From the IMG/VR virus record IMGVR_UViG_3300045253_000164, positions 1-26,313 of that record: a stretch of 26,313 bases of DNA. The stretch is one strand, 5' to 3'. The notes beneath the pieces were generated by a model, which saw only the letters and a program-made list of their open reading frames with translations, did not search any database and was not told where the DNA came from. The translations under genes and the position numbers were made by a program. Within the stretch, counting starts at the first letter, position 1. Every line of letters starts with the position of its first letter. This document shows positions 1 to 5,447 of the stretch, in pieces. Source of the stretch: a virus.

Positions 1-226
1 GTCGAAGCGCGGGGGTCCTCGCAGCCGCACGTGGTAGCGCGGGGGTCCTCGCAGCCGCACGTCGAAGCGCGGGGGTCCTCGCAGCCGCACGTCGAAGCGC
101 GGGAGTCCTCGCAGCCGCACGTGGTAGCGTGGGGGTCCTCGCAGCCGCACGTCGAAGCGCGGGAGTCCTCGCAGCCGCACGTCGAAGCGCGGGAGTCCTC
201 GCAGCCGCACGTGGTAGCGTGGGGGT
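1..226. repeat. 30-bp tandem repeat array with 90-bp higher-order period
   Basis: Seven complete 30-bp units (1-210) and 16 bases of an eighth (211-226) stand head to tail with no spacers. Units differ at only a few positions: GTCGAA or GTGGTA at the start, GCGC or GCGT next, and GGGGG or GGGAG after that. The rest of the unit is constant. The GTGGTA type occurs at units 2, 5 and 8, so the array has a 90-bp super-repeat. The unit length is a multiple of three, and the array is in frame with the downstream gene, encoding a decapeptide of the form V-E/V-A-R/W-G/E-S-S-Q-P-H. The window edge cuts the array, so its true length is unknown. Confidence 0.95.
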
Positions 227-732
227 TTAGCCAACTTGTCGTGCTCGGCGTTGTGCGCGTTGAGGCGAAGCCAACCGTATCCATCGTCGGGTTTGGCAAG
301 CCCATCATTACCGGCACGGAGCGCGTGCAGTTGGTGCAGATTGCCACCGCCGCGCAGTGGTGCGACTTCTACGGCGCAGAGATCGACGCCGACGGTATTG
401 CGATCTTGTATAAGGCCGTGGACAAGGATTTCCGCAGCGGGCGTGGGTTTGCCTATGTCCCCGGCTCGACTCCCGCCGCACCAGATTGGGACGGTGGCAA
501 AGCGGAGTGTGGCGGCGGCTTGCACTTCACGGCGCATCCGTCCGCCGCGCAGGCGTTCTTCCTCGAGGCGACGCGGTTTGTTGCCTGCCCGGTGCGCCTG
601 GACGACATCGTGGTGCATGAGGACGCGCAGTATCCCTCGAAGGTGAAGGCCCCGCGCATCTGCGCACCGATCTACGAAGTGGATCGCTACGGGAAGCCGG
701 TGGCAGCAGCAGGAGCCGAGGCCACGGCATGA
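1..732 (+). CDS. DUF7666-like phage protein, possibly preceded by a decapeptide repeat domain (5' end outside window)
   Basis: The frame is open from the window edge to the TGA at 730-732. The repeat array supplies about 75 residues of decapeptide repeats. A globular part follows with the segments LYKAVDKDF, FAYVPGST, ECGGGLHFTAHP, RFVACPVRLDDIVV and KVKAPR. From memory this resembles the small DUF7666-type proteins found in many phages, whose function is unknown. Whether the repeats are translated is uncertain: all three frames through the array are open, and the globular part could instead start at GTG 241 or GTG 253, neither with a good ribosome site. The next gene overlaps by ATGA. Confidence 0.6.
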   Translation, partial: VEARGSSQPHVVARGSSQPHVEARGSSQPHVEARESSQPHVVAWGSSQPHVEARESSQPHVEARESSQPHVVAWGFSQLVVLGVVRVEAKPTVSIVGFGKPIITGTERVQLVQIATAAQWCDFYGAEIDADGIAILYKAVDKDFRSGRGFAYVPGSTPAAPDWDGGKAECGGGLHFTAHPSAAQAFFLEATRFVACPVRLDDIVVHEDAQYPSKVKAPRICAPIYEVDRYGKPVAAAGAEATA

Positions 733-917
733 GCATCTTCGCCCAACTCCGCGTTGCCAACGACGACGGCGAGCGCCGGGTGCGTATCCGCATCGTCAAC
801 AAGACTGGTGGGGTACGCATGGTGCAGCTGCAGGAGCCCTTGCGCGTCGGGGACTACATCTTGGCGGCGGAGTCCGAGTGGCTGGTGGATCAGCCGGAAG
901 GGAGTGCAGCGCGATGA
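729..917 (+). CDS. Small hypothetical phage protein (62 aa)
   Basis: The ATG at 729 overlaps the preceding stop as ATGA, which suggests translational coupling. The 62-residue product has alternating charged and hydrophobic residues (RRVRIRIVNKTGG, VRMVQLQEPLRVGDYILAA), a pattern expected of a small beta-rich fold. I see no signal peptide, cysteine cluster or membrane segment, and I do not recognise a family. It sits in a run of coupled small early genes. Confidence 0.7.
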   Translation: MSIFAQLRVANDDGERRVRIRIVNKTGGVRMVQLQEPLRVGDYILAAESEWLVDQPEGSAAR

Positions 918-1252
918 GCAGACCAGATGCCGCAACACCGCTGTATGTGATCTTCGACGGGCCACCGTCGCATGAATCGGGGCGCTTCGTCGAAGTCGAG
1001 AACCTCCTGGGCGAGAGCGTCGGGCTCGGCGGCGCCTGGTCGCAGCGCCCTGACGGACTCTGGCAACTGGGTCCGTTCTTCTGTGCGCCAGTAACTGCTG
1101 AGCCTTTGATTGCCGCGCTGCAAGCCATCCACACCGAAGCGCTCGACAACATCGACGGCGCGACGGAATCGACCGGCAGCGATACCCGGTGGACGCGAAT
1201 TGCCGAGCAGGCCGAAACCGCGTTGCGTGCGGCAGGGGCGAGACTTCCATGA
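914..1252 (+). CDS. Hypothetical phage protein with an N-terminal FDGPPSHESGRFVEVE segment (112 aa)
   Basis: I chose ATG 914 because it overlaps the previous stop as ATGA and has a GGAAGGGAG ribosome site just upstream (about 897-904). A longer in-frame start at 878 would overlap the previous gene by 40 bases. The N-terminal segment FDGPPSHESGRFVEVE followed by GAWSQRPDGLWQLGPF is the kind of sequence seen in small conserved phage proteins that sit near replication genes. The C-terminal half is helical. Function is unknown. Confidence 0.75.
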   Translation: MSRPDAATPLYVIFDGPPSHESGRFVEVENLLGESVGLGGAWSQRPDGLWQLGPFFCAPVTAEPLIAALQAIHTEALDNIDGATESTGSDTRWTRIAEQAETALRAAGARLP

Positions 1253-1587
1253 CCATCGCCCACCTCGACGACCATCGCCAGGAGCCGCGCCTGCAGATTG
1301 CGCCGAGCGATGATCCACTGTCCCATCTCAAACGGCGTGGCCACATGGGCGACGTCACCACCGACGAGCATGGCAAGGTCGGCTATCTGCCGATTCCCGG
1401 TAGCCGCCCCCGCCGCTGGCCCGAATGGCTGGTGATCCTGCTCGGCGCGGGGCTGTGTATCGGGCTGGTAGTGGTCAGCGTCCGGTATCACACGCGCCAG
1501 CTCAGGGCGCACGTGGAGTTGCTGGAGTTGGCGCTGAGTCGCTGCGCCGCGCATGCCGGCGAGTTGGCGCGGGAGTGCGGACGATGA
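1249..1587 (+). CDS. Small single-pass membrane protein (112 aa)
   Basis: The start is ATG 1249, in ATGA overlap with the preceding gene. An upstream in-frame ATG at 1189 would lie deep inside that gene. Residues 1-57 are polar and include GHMGDVTTDEHGKVGYLP. One hydrophobic segment, WLVILLGAGLCIGLVVVSV, follows at about residues 59-77. The C-terminal part is a short helical tail of about 35 residues with two cysteines. It is probably an inner-membrane protein. I recognise no family. It is followed immediately by another small membrane protein gene. Confidence 0.7.
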   Translation: MTIAHLDDHRQEPRLQIAPSDDPLSHLKRRGHMGDVTTDEHGKVGYLPIPGSRPRRWPEWLVILLGAGLCIGLVVVSVRYHTRQLRAHVELLELALSRCAAHAGELARECGR

Positions 1588-1868
1588 TCCGCCGCGCCGC
1601 CAGACTCACCGCCACCGCCTGCGCAATCGCTGCCGCGCTGTCCGTGGGCATAGGCGCACTGCTGCTGTCGCTGTTCCGTATCGGCGCAAGCGCGAATCAT
1701 TGGCGCAGCCTGGGCCTGCTCGGCGTCCTGGTCGCGATCGGTGTCGCCGTTCATCACGAATGGCCCGGTTGTCCGCAGTGCCGGCGCCGGACATTCAAGC
1801 GCCGCACCTGGTGTGACTGCGGGATGTATCTCGGCGCGCACGCGGAACGCTGGGAGGTGCAGCCGTGA
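1584..1868 (+). CDS. Small membrane protein with C-terminal zinc-knuckle-like cysteines (94 aa)
   Basis: ATG 1584 overlaps the previous stop as ATGA. Two hydrophobic segments are visible, ACAIAAALSVGIGALLLSLF (about residues 10-29) and SLGLLGVLVAIGVAVHH (about 42-58). A basic, Cys-containing C-terminus follows (CPQCRRRTFKRRTWCDCG), with two CxxC/CxC pairs that could hold a metal ion. A topology with two membrane helices and a cytoplasmic metal-binding tail is an inference. No family is recognised. Confidence 0.65.
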   Translation: MIRRAARLTATACAIAAALSVGIGALLLSLFRIGASANHWRSLGLLGVLVAIGVAVHHEWPGCPQCRRRTFKRRTWCDCGMYLGAHAERWEVQP

Positions 1869-2011
1869 AGTACGACGCCTTCTGTCGCTGGTGCGGCGCC
1901 GCGTTGAACATCAACTACTGGGAAGCCGCCGAGCGCGAACAACGGCTGCGAGAATTCCAGGAGCGTCACGCCCAGTGCGCCCCCGAGCAGCAGGAGGAAG
2001 CCAATGGCTGA
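1865..2011 (+). CDS. Zinc-finger-like microprotein (48 aa, GTG start)
   Basis: GTG 1865 overlaps the preceding TGA (GTGA), and the frame runs 49 codons to the TGA at 2009-2011. The product has CRWCG near the N-terminus and HAQC near the C-terminus, separated by a charged helix rich in Glu, Arg and Gln. This is a plausible Cys2-His-Cys metal site. Support comes from its exact fit between coupled neighbours and from the strong ribosome site for the next gene lying inside its end. Function is unknown. Confidence 0.55.
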   Translation: MKYDAFCRWCGAALNINYWEAAEREQRLREFQERHAQCAPEQQEEANG

Positions 2012-2150
2012 GCTTCGCATCTGCCCTTGCTGCCGCATGGTGTTGCGCGGGGAGCATCAGCAGTCCGACGTTGAAGGGCGAGTGCATCGAGACGGAGCGG
2101 AATGCGGCCGGGCGCATCGTGGCCGTGCGGCGGGTGGGGGAAGCCCGTGA
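2004..2150 (+). CDS. Cys-rich microprotein (48 aa)
   Basis: ATG 2004 overlaps the previous gene by 8 bases and is preceded by a strong ribosome site, CAGGAGGAAG (about 1990-1999). The frame is 49 codons. The product begins MAELRICPCCRMV and has further Cys and His residues (HRDGAECGRAH), compatible with a small zinc-binding fold. The C-terminus is Gly/Arg-rich. The following gene starts in GTGA overlap, which supports this stop. Function is unknown. Confidence 0.55.
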   Translation: MAELRICPCCRMVLRGEHQQSDVEGRVHRDGAECGRAHRGRAAGGGSP

Positions 2151-2347
2151 GTAGCAGCAGGCCCGTACCGACCAAGACGTATCTCGGCGATGCCGTCTAC
2201 TGCGACTTCGACGGCTTCGGCTTCGTGCTCACAACCGAGGACGGCATACGCACGACGAACCGCATTGTCATGGAGCCGGAAGTCTGCGTGGCGTTCATCG
2301 ACTACATGCAGCGCATCAAGGAGATGCTGGAAGGGGCCACCGAATGA
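2147..2347 (+). CDS. Conserved small phage protein of the LGDAVYCDFDG type (66 aa)
   Basis: I place the start at GTG 2147, which overlaps the preceding stop as GTGA. An upstream in-frame ATG (2102) would overlap too far. The product is of the recurring phage type with YLGDAVYCDFDGFGFVLTT, EDGIRTTNRI and MEPEVCVAFIDYMQRIKEM. From memory, close relatives with the pattern LGD-V-x-DFDG and TTEDGI-x-TTNRI are common in siphovirus and prophage early regions, with no known function. The first half looks beta-stranded and the C-terminus is one helix. Confidence 0.8.
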   Translation: MSSSRPVPTKTYLGDAVYCDFDGFGFVLTTEDGIRTTNRIVMEPEVCVAFIDYMQRIKEMLEGATE

Positions 2348-2559
2348 GCAGAACCCGCAAGCTCGATCGCAACGGGCATACTCGCCACGAGCGCCAACGC
2401 ATGGCCTTCATCGCTGGCGTGCTCCAGGCGGTGCAGGAGAAAACCTATCCAGTCTCGTCGTGGTACTACAGCGGCGCCGGGGCTCTGGGTTGCCACAAGC
2501 GCGGGCTCGATCGTGGTCGCGAGGTGCTTGCGGACCTTCTCGAACGGGAAGGATATTGA
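2344..2559 (+). CDS. Small hypothetical protein, basic N-terminus (71 aa)
   Basis: ATG 2344 overlaps the preceding stop as ATGA. The product starts with a basic stretch (SRTRKLDRNGHTRHERQRM) followed by a helix (FIAGVLQAVQEKTY). It ends with a tyrosine-rich turn (SSWYYSGAGALGCHKRG) and a second helix. It could be a small nucleic-acid-associated protein, but only charge supports that. No family is recognised. Confidence 0.65.
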   Translation: MSRTRKLDRNGHTRHERQRMAFIAGVLQAVQEKTYPVSSWYYSGAGALGCHKRGLDRGREVLADLLEREGY

Positions 2560-2562
2560 ACG

Positions 2563-2811
2563 ATGACGCCCAAAAACCGCACCGACTTCGCCGCATTTAC
2601 CCCATTCCCAAGTCCGGCGCATCCCTGCGAAGCCTGCTCACGGACGACGCATGGCGAACGGCTGTGCGGCGTGTGCTGGTCGGCACTTCCGCAGGACGTG
2701 AAGGACGTTTGTTACGATGCGGTTGGCCCGGACAAGGCCGCGTTCGACAAGGCGATGGATGCCGCCGTGGCAGTCGCAAAGGCGACCGACCGCAGATTGT
2801 GGGCGAAATGA
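2563..2811 (+). CDS. Zinc-ribbon-like small protein (82 aa)
   Basis: A GGAAGGAT ribosome site lies upstream of ATG 2563, three bases after the previous stop. The product carries CEACSRTTHGERLCGVCW at about residues 22-39, two CxxC pairs typical of a small zinc ribbon. A helical C-terminus follows with repeated Ala, Asp and Lys. Function is unknown. It is one of a series of Cys-rich microproteins in this arm. Confidence 0.7.
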   Translation: MTPKNRTDFAAFTPFPSPAHPCEACSRTTHGERLCGVCWSALPQDVKDVCYDAVGPDKAAFDKAMDAAVAVAKATDRRLWAK

Positions 2812-3011
2812 ACACCATCCGAGACACCGCCGAATTGTTGCAGATCAAGAAGCAGATCGAGGCCCTGTCGCCGCCCGAGCGGCTGCGGTTAGCCGCGGGG
2901 CTCATCGAGCAAGGGAAGCTCAATCTCGCGGAAACGATTGCCGGCAGAGTCGTGGACGAATTGCGCCTCAAGAGGTTACTGGCGAGCGCGCCGAAGGTGA
3001 GCAATGCCTAA
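2808..3011 (+). CDS. Small helical hypothetical protein (67 aa)
   Basis: ATG 2808 overlaps the preceding stop as ATGA. The product is almost entirely helical and amphipathic (DTAELLQIKKQIEAL, PPERLRLAAGLIEQGKLNLA, IAGRVVDELRLKRLL). This suggests a small coiled-coil or helical-bundle adaptor. There are no cysteines and no membrane segment. Function is unknown. Confidence 0.7.
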   Translation: MNTIRDTAELLQIKKQIEALSPPERLRLAAGLIEQGKLNLAETIAGRVVDELRLKRLLASAPKVSNA

Positions 3012-3143
3012 CTGCTCCTGCTGCCGCACCACGCCCTGTCGCTGCACCATCGGCTGGTGCCTGCGCTGCGTCCGGTGCAGTGGCTGCTGTCAGTGCGTCA
3101 GCGCGGCTTGCGCAGAGAGGGGTGAGCGCCGTACAACGGCAGA
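3004..3143 (+). CDS. Cys-rich coding segment lacking its own stop (in frame with the gene ending at 3930)
   Basis: ATG 3004 has a good ribosome site (GAAGGTGAG) and overlaps the previous gene by 8 bases. The first 35 residues hold 12 cysteines (for example CSCCRTTPCRC, then CLRCVRCSGCCQC), clearly zinc-ribbon-like. No in-frame stop occurs until 3930, but from about 3144 the frame looks non-coding and overlaps a better gene in another frame. A shift of frame near AGAGAGGGGTGAG (3113-3125) would end the protein at TGA 3123-3125. The end given here marks only where coding character is lost. Alternatives are a lost stop, a sequencing error, or a real 308-residue fusion. Confidence 0.4.
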
Positions 3144-3356
3144 ATGGAGCCCAAGGTGCGAACAGTCACGACACGCGACGAGTACAAGAATCGACGCACG
3201 CCAGCCGAGCGCAAGTATACCCGGCTGCAAGTGCTGCTCAGCGGCGACCTGCTGGTGTCGGCCGGCTTCAAGAAGGGCTCCGAGTTTACCGCCGAGCGCA
3301 TCGCGGACGGCGAGATTCTCGTCAAGCGCATCGACCGCAAGCGCAAGAAAGTCTAA
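3144..3356 (+). CDS. SymE/AbrB-fold-like small protein (70 aa)
   Basis: The product has a basic N-terminal third (TTRDEYKNRRTPAERKYTR) followed by LQVLLSGDLLVSAGFKKGSEF and a closing strand GEILVKRI. The spacing of LSG-x-x-L-x-x-AGF-x-x-G matches my memory of the SymE toxin and AbrB/SpoVT superfamily, which forms dimeric swapped-hairpin DNA-binding barrels. The role here (autoregulator, toxin or RNA-binding protein) is unknown. The stop codon lies inside the first of two 11-bp palindromes, which would be a natural place for an autoregulatory site. Ribosome site support for ATG 3144 is weak. Confidence 0.6.
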   Translation: MEPKVRTVTTRDEYKNRRTPAERKYTRLQVLLSGDLLVSAGFKKGSEFTAERIADGEILVKRIDRKRKKV

Positions 3357-3419
3357 TTTAGAGAAGGGCTGCCGTACAAGCACTAATACTGTCGTTTTCC
3401 ACTTGTTGTCTAAATTAGA
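3352..3419. promoter_or_regulatory. Pair of 11-bp palindromes (operator-like) and possible leftward promoter
   Basis: TCTAATTTAGA (3352-3362) and TCTAAATTAGA (3409-3419) are each perfect palindromes around a single central base and differ only at that base. Their starts are 57 bp apart. They bound the most A/T-rich patch of the early arm. On the minus strand a TAGACA (3412-3407) and a TATTAG (3388-3383) are separated by 18 bp, resembling -35 and -10 boxes. The second palindrome overlaps that -35-like box. No protein is known to bind here. Confidence 0.45.
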
Positions 3420-3421
3420 AA

Positions 3422-3437
3422 CCGCTAGAAGTAGCGG
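3422..3437 (+). other. Hairpin one base before a start codon
   Basis: CCGCTA (3422-3427) and TAGCGG (3432-3437) form a perfect 6-bp stem with a GAAG tetraloop. The stem ends one base before ATG 3439, and the only purine-rich stretch that could serve as a ribosome site lies in the loop. It could modulate translation initiation. Confidence 0.5.
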
Positions 3438-3438
3438 C

Positions 3439-3930
3439 ATGGCAAGCACTCGATTTACGCACGCAGCCGAGCTGAGCGACAGACGCCACACACTCCAAGC
3501 GCAAGCAATTCGCGCTGTCAGGCGCGCTGTTCACCGTGGCGATCTCCCGCCATCCTACGAGTACGATTGCGTTGATTGCGGTCTGCGCCCCGCGAACAAC
3601 TACGACCACCGCGACTATCGGAAGCCGCTAGAGGTCGAGCCGGTGTGTGGGCCGTGCAACTTCAAGCGTCCGCCGGCTGCGCCATTCGCGCCGGCTGCTG
3701 CATGGGACTGCACGAAGACGGCGCGCTGTAGGTTCTGCACGTTCAAGCTAGCAACGCTGTTCCCTTACGGAATCCCGTTCTGCACGCCGTCGATGGAATG
3801 GCGCCCGCAACTCGCGCTGCGGCAGTACGAGGCGGCGAAATATCTGTGCATGTATTGCCACGGCCCCCAGTGGCGGCATGGCGGTTCATGCCCTACTCGC
3901 GCCGAGCAGAAGGGGCTGGTGCTCCAATGA
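3439..3930 (+). CDS. HNH/zinc-finger-like phage protein (163 aa)
   Basis: The start ATG 3439 is chosen because coding character begins there, although the frame is open upstream to 3004. Residues 42-76 read as a zinc-bound fold: YDCVDCG (C44, C47), then YDHRDY (D56, H57) and VEPVCGPCNFKR (C70, C73). This layout of CxxC, DH-x-D and CxxCN is that of HNH or endonuclease-VII-like folds common in phages. The canonical C-terminal HNH histidine is not evident, so it may be structural rather than nucleolytic. Further Cys pairs follow (CRFC at about 97-100, CMYC at 137-140, C151), suggesting a second metal site. The next gene overlaps by ATGA. Confidence 0.7.
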   Translation: MASTRFTHAAELSDRRHTLQAQAIRAVRRAVHRGDLPPSYEYDCVDCGLRPANNYDHRDYRKPLEVEPVCGPCNFKRPPAAPFAPAAAWDCTKTARCRFCTFKLATLFPYGIPFCTPSMEWRPQLALRQYEAAKYLCMYCHGPQWRHGGSCPTRAEQKGLVLQ

Positions 3931-4151
3931 GCCGCCCCTACTACCAACAGCAGATCGCCGAAACCCTGGCCCGCACGGGTCGCCTCAACGCCGCGGACCC
4001 GCGCCACGTCGAAGCGTACATGCGCCTCGAATTCAGCACGCTCGACCATCTCGGCGGCGCTGCCTGGACACGTGCTGTCAGCGAAGCGCTGGATTGCGTC
4101 GAGGCCGACCCGGCAATGGCCGAGCGGCTGGCGCAGTCGGAAGGGCTGTGA
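3927..4151 (+). CDS. Conserved small phage protein (74 aa)
   Basis: ATG 3927 overlaps the preceding stop as ATGA. The product is helical, with AEAYMRLEYGTLD-like spacing (VEAYMRLEFSTLDHLGG), then SEALDCVEADPAMAERLAQSEGL. From memory this layout recurs in small early proteins of phages and prophages of proteobacteria. Its function is unknown. It lacks cysteine pairs or membrane segments. Confidence 0.75.
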   Translation: MSRPYYQQQIAETLARTGRLNAADPRHVEAYMRLEFSTLDHLGGAAWTRAVSEALDCVEADPAMAERLAQSEGL

Positions 4152-4161
4152 GGGTGACGCC

Positions 4162-4569
4162 ATGATCGTACCGCGTGAACAGTGGCCTACCGCATTGCAC
4201 CACGGCCCCGAAGGCGCGCTAGTCGGCGTGTTCGTCAACGGCTGCGTCGCTCGCGGCGAAGGCTCGCGCTTCCGCCGACAGGCGCACGCACACACTGATG
4301 GTCCGCACCAAGGCTGGATTTGCATCCTGTCGGCGAAGCGCCTGACGGATACGCCGCTACTCCTGCATGAGTTGGCGCACATCATCACGGGCGAAGGGCA
4401 CACCGACACGTGGCGGCGGATGCTGCTCCAGATCGGCGGCACCTTGGACGGCAGCCGCGATAAGGGCGATTGCCACAAGCGCGAGGCACGCTATCGCGAC
4501 CCGAGGCGTCCCCACCTTGGACGCGCGCACCATACGGCGTGCCCATGTTTCGAGGTCGCCAATGGCTGA
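4162..4569 (+). CDS. Small zinc-metallopeptidase-like protein (HELAH motif, 135 aa)
   Basis: ATG 4162 is preceded by a GAGGGTGAC ribosome site, 10 bases after the previous stop. Residues 69-84 read HELAHIITGEGHTDTW: an HExxH zinc-binding helix (H69, E70, H73) with a likely third ligand at H80, on a short protein of 135 residues. This resembles the minimal SprT/zincin-like proteins of phage early regions. The size leaves little room for more than the core. Peptidase activity is an inference; some relatives may only bind zinc or nucleic acid. A second HExxH protein is encoded at 10676-11197. Confidence 0.75.
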   Translation: MIVPREQWPTALHHGPEGALVGVFVNGCVARGEGSRFRRQAHAHTDGPHQGWICILSAKRLTDTPLLLHELAHIITGEGHTDTWRRMLLQIGGTLDGSRDKGDCHKREARYRDPRRPHLGRAHHTACPCFEVANG

Positions 4570-4897
4570 CCAGACCTACCCCTGCCCCGAGTGCGGCGAC
4601 CCCTGTGAGCTGATGGAAGGCGAGCACCCCAAGTACGACCGGCGAACATTCAGCATCTACTGTGAGGGCTGCGACGAGCACTTCGAGGTCAGCGCCGCCG
4701 ACGTAGACGCTGCACGCACCGAGCAGCAAGGGCCACCCTGCCCCAACTGCGGGAAGCGCTGCGGCTTCGATGAACGCCACGCCCATGTGACCGAAAAGCA
4801 CGGCTTCACCCAGGGCCCCTACGAGGAGTTTGACGAGACATGGTTGGAGTGCCGGGGCTGCCATCAGCCGACGACGGATGCGGAGGTGCACGCATGA
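4562..4897 (+). CDS. Double zinc-ribbon protein (111 aa)
   Basis: ATG 4562 overlaps the previous gene by 8 bases. Four Cys pairs are visible: CPECGDPC near the N-terminus, CEGC in an acidic stretch, CPNCGKRC at mid-protein and CRGC near the C-terminus. A C2H2-like HAHVTEKHGF also occurs. The arrangement suggests two zinc ribbons in tandem, possibly nucleic-acid or protein adaptors. Function is unknown. The strongly acidic composition argues against simple DNA binding. Confidence 0.75.
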   Translation: MADQTYPCPECGDPCELMEGEHPKYDRRTFSIYCEGCDEHFEVSAADVDAARTEQQGPPCPNCGKRCGFDERHAHVTEKHGFTQGPYEEFDETWLECRGCHQPTTDAEVHA

Positions 4898-5196
4898 GCC
4901 GCGCCAGCCGCAACGCCCGTGTCGCCACGCTGTGCGATAGCCGGAGTGCATCGGTGCGCGACCTCGACGCCCAGCGTGTCGCTGAGCCCGAAGCCCGTAC
5001 CTGCCAATTCTGCCACCAGCCCTGGCCCAAGAATGGCCCCGTGTACGACTTCACCCGCGAGCATCTGTCCGGCGAATGCACGCACCCGTCACGGACCTGT
5101 AGCTGCTTCCACTGTCGGCGGGAGTACGGCGTGCAGTCGGTGTGGCTGCCGGAGATTGATCGCCTGGACGTCGAGGCGCTGCGAAAGAAGGGCTGA
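4894..5196 (+). CDS. Cys-rich small protein (100 aa)
   Basis: ATG 4894 overlaps the preceding stop as ATGA. The N-terminal 30 residues are Arg/Ser-rich. Then follow CQFCHQPW, EHLSGEC, CSCFHCRREYGV and a helical C-terminus (LPEIDRLDVEALRKKG). Five to six cysteines plus histidines suggest one or two zinc sites. It is another member of the Cys-rich microprotein series. Function is unknown. Confidence 0.7.
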   Translation: MSRASRNARVATLCDSRSASVRDLDAQRVAEPEARTCQFCHQPWPKNGPVYDFTREHLSGECTHPSRTCSCFHCRREYGVQSVWLPEIDRLDVEALRKKG

Positions 5197-5199
5197 CCG

Positions 5200-5373
5200 A
5201 TGTTCCGCTGCGAGATGTGCCTGAGCCCTGCCACCCACTGCTGTAGCGGCCTCGACGTACCGGCGCTGTACTTCTGCGACCGCTGCATCGTGCTGCATGA
5301 GGCGCAGTGTGACGCGGTGGCGACGGAGACAGCGGCGGTTGTCGCGATAGGGGACGGGAGAATCCAAGCATAG
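5200..5373 (+). CDS. Zinc-ribbon microprotein (57 aa)
   Basis: ATG 5200 follows the previous stop by three bases, and the frame runs 58 codons to TAG 5371-5373. The product opens MFRCEMCLSPATHCC and continues with FCDRCIVLHEAQC, giving two CxxC pairs and a short helical tail. It fits as the last gene of the microprotein cassette before a 74-bp gap that carries a hairpin and a strong ribosome site. Function is unknown. Confidence 0.65.
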   Translation: MFRCEMCLSPATHCCSGLDVPALYFCDRCIVLHEAQCDAVATETAAVVAIGDGRIQA

Positions 5374-5398
5374 GACACGCGACGCGGCGCGTTACCGG

Positions 5399-5445
5399 GC
5401 CAGCCCTGCCGCGCTTCGGGCTGGCTCAAGGAGAGAAGGAGAAAG
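5399..5445 (+). promoter_or_regulatory. 8-bp stem hairpin followed by a strong double ribosome site
   Basis: GCCAGCCC (5399-5406) pairs perfectly with GGGCTGGC (5418-5425) across an 11-base loop. No T-run follows, so an intrinsic terminator is unlikely. The stretch AAGGAGAGAAGGAGAAAG directly after it contains two GGAG cores upstream of ATG 5448 and is the strongest translation signal in this arm. It separates the microprotein cassette from the replication-like block and may mark an RNA processing or regulatory point. Confidence 0.5.
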
Positions 5446-5447
5446 AG

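Noticed and set aside
1-226. CRISPR array
   Set aside because: Units are directly adjacent with no spacers, so this is a plain tandem repeat.
3403-3431. Rightward promoter TTGTTG-17-TAGAAG for the gene at 3439
   Set aside because: The -10 box is weak and the start of transcription would fall on the start codon; kept only as a remote possibility.
5399-5425. Intrinsic terminator
   Set aside because: The stem is sound but no T-run follows; instead a strong ribosome site follows at once.
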